DNA of 64,000 nucleotides, taken from Brevibacillus choshinensis (GTDB lineage Bacteria; Bacillota; Bacilli; Brevibacillales; Brevibacillaceae). The notes beneath the pieces are model-generated. The model saw nothing but the letters and a program-made list of their open reading frames with translations, did not search any database and was not told the origin of the DNA. This document shows positions 62,334 through 64,000 of the stretch, piece by piece. The stretch is taken from assembly GCF_016811915.1 (NCBI RefSeq), contig NZ_CP069127.1:409501-473500 (forward strand), read 5' to 3'. Both the position numbers and the translations under genes were made by a program. Every line of letters starts with the position of its first letter. Position 1 is the stretch's first letter.

Positions 62334-62414
62334 TTAGTCCTTTTTGATGGTTGCGTGAGTTCCGTCGCAATTTCCTTCTGCGTTTTTGGTTTGACCGCAT
62401 CTACAGGTTCCCAT
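62334..62414 (-). CDS. 26-residue CDGSH-type iron-sulfur miniprotein
   Basis: The product MGTCRCGQTKNAEGNCDGTH plus ATIKKD holds Cys4, Cys6, Cys16 and His20 in the order C-x-C ... CDGTH, the ligand set of CDGSH [2Fe-2S] domains with the usual Thr and Lys between. AAAGGAGGGG precedes the ATG and a terminator follows, so it is probably translated. It is far shorter than normal members and might only fold as a dimer or with a partner. A weak Fur-like site lies upstream. Confidence 0.7.
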   Translation of the reverse strand: MGTCRCGQTKNAEGNCDGTHATIKKD

Positions 62415-62438
62415 TCTTTTCCCCTCCTTTTCTTCTCT

Positions 62439-62453
62439 AAATAATCATTATAG
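62439..62453 (-). promoter_or_regulatory. Weak Fur-box-like site
   Basis: AAATAATCATTATAG has 11 of 15 positions of the Fur consensus TGATAATNATTATCA, including the whole central 11 bp. It is 25 bp before the miniprotein start. The region is A+T-rich, so chance is possible. Confidence 0.3.
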
Positions 62454-62624
62454 ATAATTAACTAATTACATACAACTTGATTACGATTAGTAATAAGGTT
62501 ATGCTGATTTTGGCAAGATTTCGTTTTTTGGACAAAGCGAGGGCTTTCGAAAAGCAGTAGCACGTATGATATGATTGGTTAGAAAACAAGCGGATATTTT
62601 TACATAGCAGGGGGTATTAGTACG

Positions 62625-62936
62625 ATGAGTAATGGCGTAAAGGAAATAACTCCAGAAGAATTGCTGGCAAAGCTGGATGCCAATGAAGAGGTGCAAGTGA
62701 TCGACGTGCGTGAAGTCGATGAGTGGAATGCCGGGCACATCAAGCAAGCCAAGCTGATTCCTCTAGGCTTTTTGCCGCATCGCATCGAGGAGCTGGACAA
62801 AGATGTTCCGATCGTGATGGTTTGCCGCAGTGGAGCACGCAGCCATATGGCAACCGAATACTTGACTGCACAAGGCTTTGATGCAGCAAACATGGTAGGC
62901 GGAATGCTGGCGTGGCCAGGAGAGAAAGAACTGTAA
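62625..62936 (+). CDS. Rhodanese-domain sulfurtransferase
   Basis: 103 residues, a single rhodanese domain. QVIDVREVDEWNAGHI and the active loop CRSGARS with Cys67 are present, and NMVGGMLAWPG closes the domain. It moves sulfane sulfur in the cytoplasm. GGGGG precedes the ATG. Followed 26 bp later by the Sco gene, suggesting one transcript. Confidence 0.93.
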   Translation: MSNGVKEITPEELLAKLDANEEVQVIDVREVDEWNAGHIKQAKLIPLGFLPHRIEELDKDVPIVMVCRSGARSHMATEYLTAQGFDAANMVGGMLAWPGEKEL

Positions 62937-62962
62937 GGATAGGCAGGGGGAGGAAGTAAATC

Positions 62963-63589
62963 GTGAGTGAAAGCAAAGTGCAGCAGCAGGGAGGGGCTCT
63001 GCAGCGTCATTGGTTTACCGTGCTTTCCGGCGTGTTAATTCTGGCGATTGTCGGTGTGTTCGGGTACAACTACATGACCAAAGAGCAGATTCCTGTCATG
63101 AAAGCACTAAACGACTTTTCTTTGGATAACACCAACGGGTCCACGTACACTTTCTCGGAGGGAAAAGGGAAAGTACGCTTGGTTGAATTCATGTTCACCA
63201 ATTGCCCGGATATTTGTCCTGCGACTACGTACAACATGTCCAAGCTGCAGGATCAATTGAAGGAAAAGGGATTGTTTGGGGATAAGGTCGAGTTCGTGAG
63301 CATCACGTTCGATCCCGACTTTGACACTCCTGAAGTTTTGCAGGCGTATGCCGAGAAATTTAAGGCGGATAGAAGCGGATGGAAATTCCTGCGCGGGGAT
63401 GCCCAAGCCATCGAAAAGGTGACAAAAGACTTTGGCATCGCCGTGATGAAGCAGCCGGATGGCTCGTTTGCCCATACCGCGCGCATGTTCCTCGTCGATG
63501 AAGACGGAAACATGCGCCGCGCGTACGGGATGGCCGCCGAAATGGACATGGAGCAGATGATGAAAGAGATGGAGGAGCTGGCTGACTAG
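62963..63589 (+). CDS. sco: SCO1/SenC/PrrC-family copper chaperone
   Basis: 208 residues from a GTG behind GGGGGAGG. One N-terminal anchor helix (about 17-38), then a thioredoxin-like domain outside the membrane. Copper ligands Cys81 and Cys85 (CPDICP) and His171 (FAHTARMF) are present. Sco proteins load or reduce the CuA site of cytochrome oxidase; the ba3 oxidase subunit II at 7137 is a possible client. Confidence 0.94.
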   Translation: MSESKVQQQGGALQRHWFTVLSGVLILAIVGVFGYNYMTKEQIPVMKALNDFSLDNTNGSTYTFSEGKGKVRLVEFMFTNCPDICPATTYNMSKLQDQLKEKGLFGDKVEFVSITFDPDFDTPEVLQAYAEKFKADRSGWKFLRGDAQAIEKVTKDFGIAVMKQPDGSFAHTARMFLVDEDGNMRRAYGMAAEMDMEQMMKEMEELAD

Positions 63590-63590
63590 C

Positions 63591-63911
63591 TTACCTCGTT
63601 TCCTCAAAGCGGACTTTCAGGACCTTTTCGGTTTTCGTTTCAAATTCAATATGAACCAATAACGCCCGCATGCGATTGTTCTCCTGGAGCAAGAGCTTGA
63701 ACGTCTCCTCTGACGTTGTGGGCGTTTTTGTTTTTCTGCCTACGTGCAAGTAATCGACCACTTTGGCGTTCGGGTAGGTCTTCATGGTTTGCTGCATGGC
63801 GATTTTTCCCCATTTGGCATAGGGAGGTTGAGCTTCCGCGATCGGGCTTGTCCACATTAGCGTGATGCCCAGCAGAAGGGCGGTAAGAATGGCTGTTCCC
63901 TTAGATTTCAT
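63591..63911 (-). CDS. Secreted DUF3889-like protein
   Basis: 106 residues from an ATG at 63911 behind GGGAG. A signal peptide ends near AEAQP, and the mature part begins PPYAKWGKIAMQQTMKTYPNAKVVDYLHVGR, which resembles the small secreted DUF3889 family of Bacillus (YqzG/YhdC). Role unknown. Converges with sco, with one base between stop codons. Confidence 0.78.
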   Translation of the reverse strand: MKSKGTAILTALLLGITLMWTSPIAEAQPPYAKWGKIAMQQTMKTYPNAKVVDYLHVGRKTKTPTTSEETFKLLLQENNRMRALLVHIEFETKTEKVLKVRFEETR

Positions 63912-63928
63912 CGGTCTCGACTCCCTTT

Positions 63929-64000
63929 TCATTGATGTGAGGCTCCAATGTGCGGTAGTTTGCCCATTTCCTTACCGAAAAAGCCGGGTTTCTTGCTTTC
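63929..64000 (-). CDS. C-terminal end of an unknown gene, cut by window
   Basis: An open frame from base 64000 to a TGA at 63929-63931 gives 23 residues ending GKLPHIGASHQ. It lies just upstream of the DUF3889-like gene on the same strand. Too short to identify. Confidence 0.3.
   Translation of the reverse strand, partial: ESKKPGFFGKEMGKLPHIGASHQ

Overview
The window looks like a chromosomal segment of a Gram-positive, endospore-forming Bacillota, most like Brevibacillus or a related Paenibacillaceae genus. This is inferred from strong AGGAGG-type ribosome binding sites, GTG/TTG starts, roughly 50-55% G+C, SipW/TasA-type genes, an S-box (SAM-I) leader, Zur boxes, cre-like sites and the families present. 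Genus assignment is inference. No tRNA, rRNA, CRISPR array or intact insertion sequence was seen.

Layout. 1-2494: end of an OmpR-type two-component system and a small heme-like membrane protein. 2576-6669: LytS/LytT-type two-component system divergent from an MHS-family organic-acid symporter. 6945-9295: ba3-type (B-family) heme-copper oxidase, three subunits. 9364-13101: a 31-residue membrane protein, SDR, nitroreductase, and a TetR regulator next to its likely target exporter with matching operators. 13186-17864: lipoprotein/OmpR-regulator/kinase operon divergent from a secreted protein. 18080-18279: a 200-bp element bounded by inverted repeats. 18320-19804: Zur-controlled zinc-economy operon (CobW GTPase and zinc-free L33). 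19882-23793: gntP-glxK-cdaR glycerate/sugar-acid module. 23947-27644: CPA2 antiporter with a hairpin-rich leader, small proteins, an Lrp regulator and a metallo-hydrolase. 27777-29246: HTH regulator, unknown protein and ClpP. 29264-37206: epimerase, chemoreceptor, SgrR-like regulator opposite an MFS exporter, cupin, YdjM-like protein, proline iminopeptidase. 37251-45093: an anchored protein of unknown function, LysR plus citrate synthase, metallo-beta-lactamase-fold hydrolase, old yellow enzyme, sporulation-type kinase. 45336-48779: MoxR/DUF58/DUF4129 operon.

49163-59063 is the most unusual part. It carries a DesK/NarL-type kinase and regulator, a degenerate HD-GYP membrane protein, a zinc-ribbon miniprotein, then two SipW-type signal peptidases with four secreted proteins around them: a TasA/camelysin domain fused to a beta-helix, a second TasA-like protein, a Pro/Thr-rich secreted protein, and two compact TasA paralogues. 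One short inverted repeat, absent from the flanking genes I checked, lies 115-150 bp upstream of each of the three transcription units. I read this as a self-contained extracellular-fibre (biofilm matrix) system with its own secretion and sensing.

59197-64000: a decayed second copy of the MetY gene, a c-di-AMP riboswitch in front of a LysM-3D cell-wall protein, intact metY with a SAM-I riboswitch, a 26-residue CDGSH-type iron-sulfur miniprotein, rhodanese, and a Sco protein that could serve the CuA centre of the ba3 oxidase.
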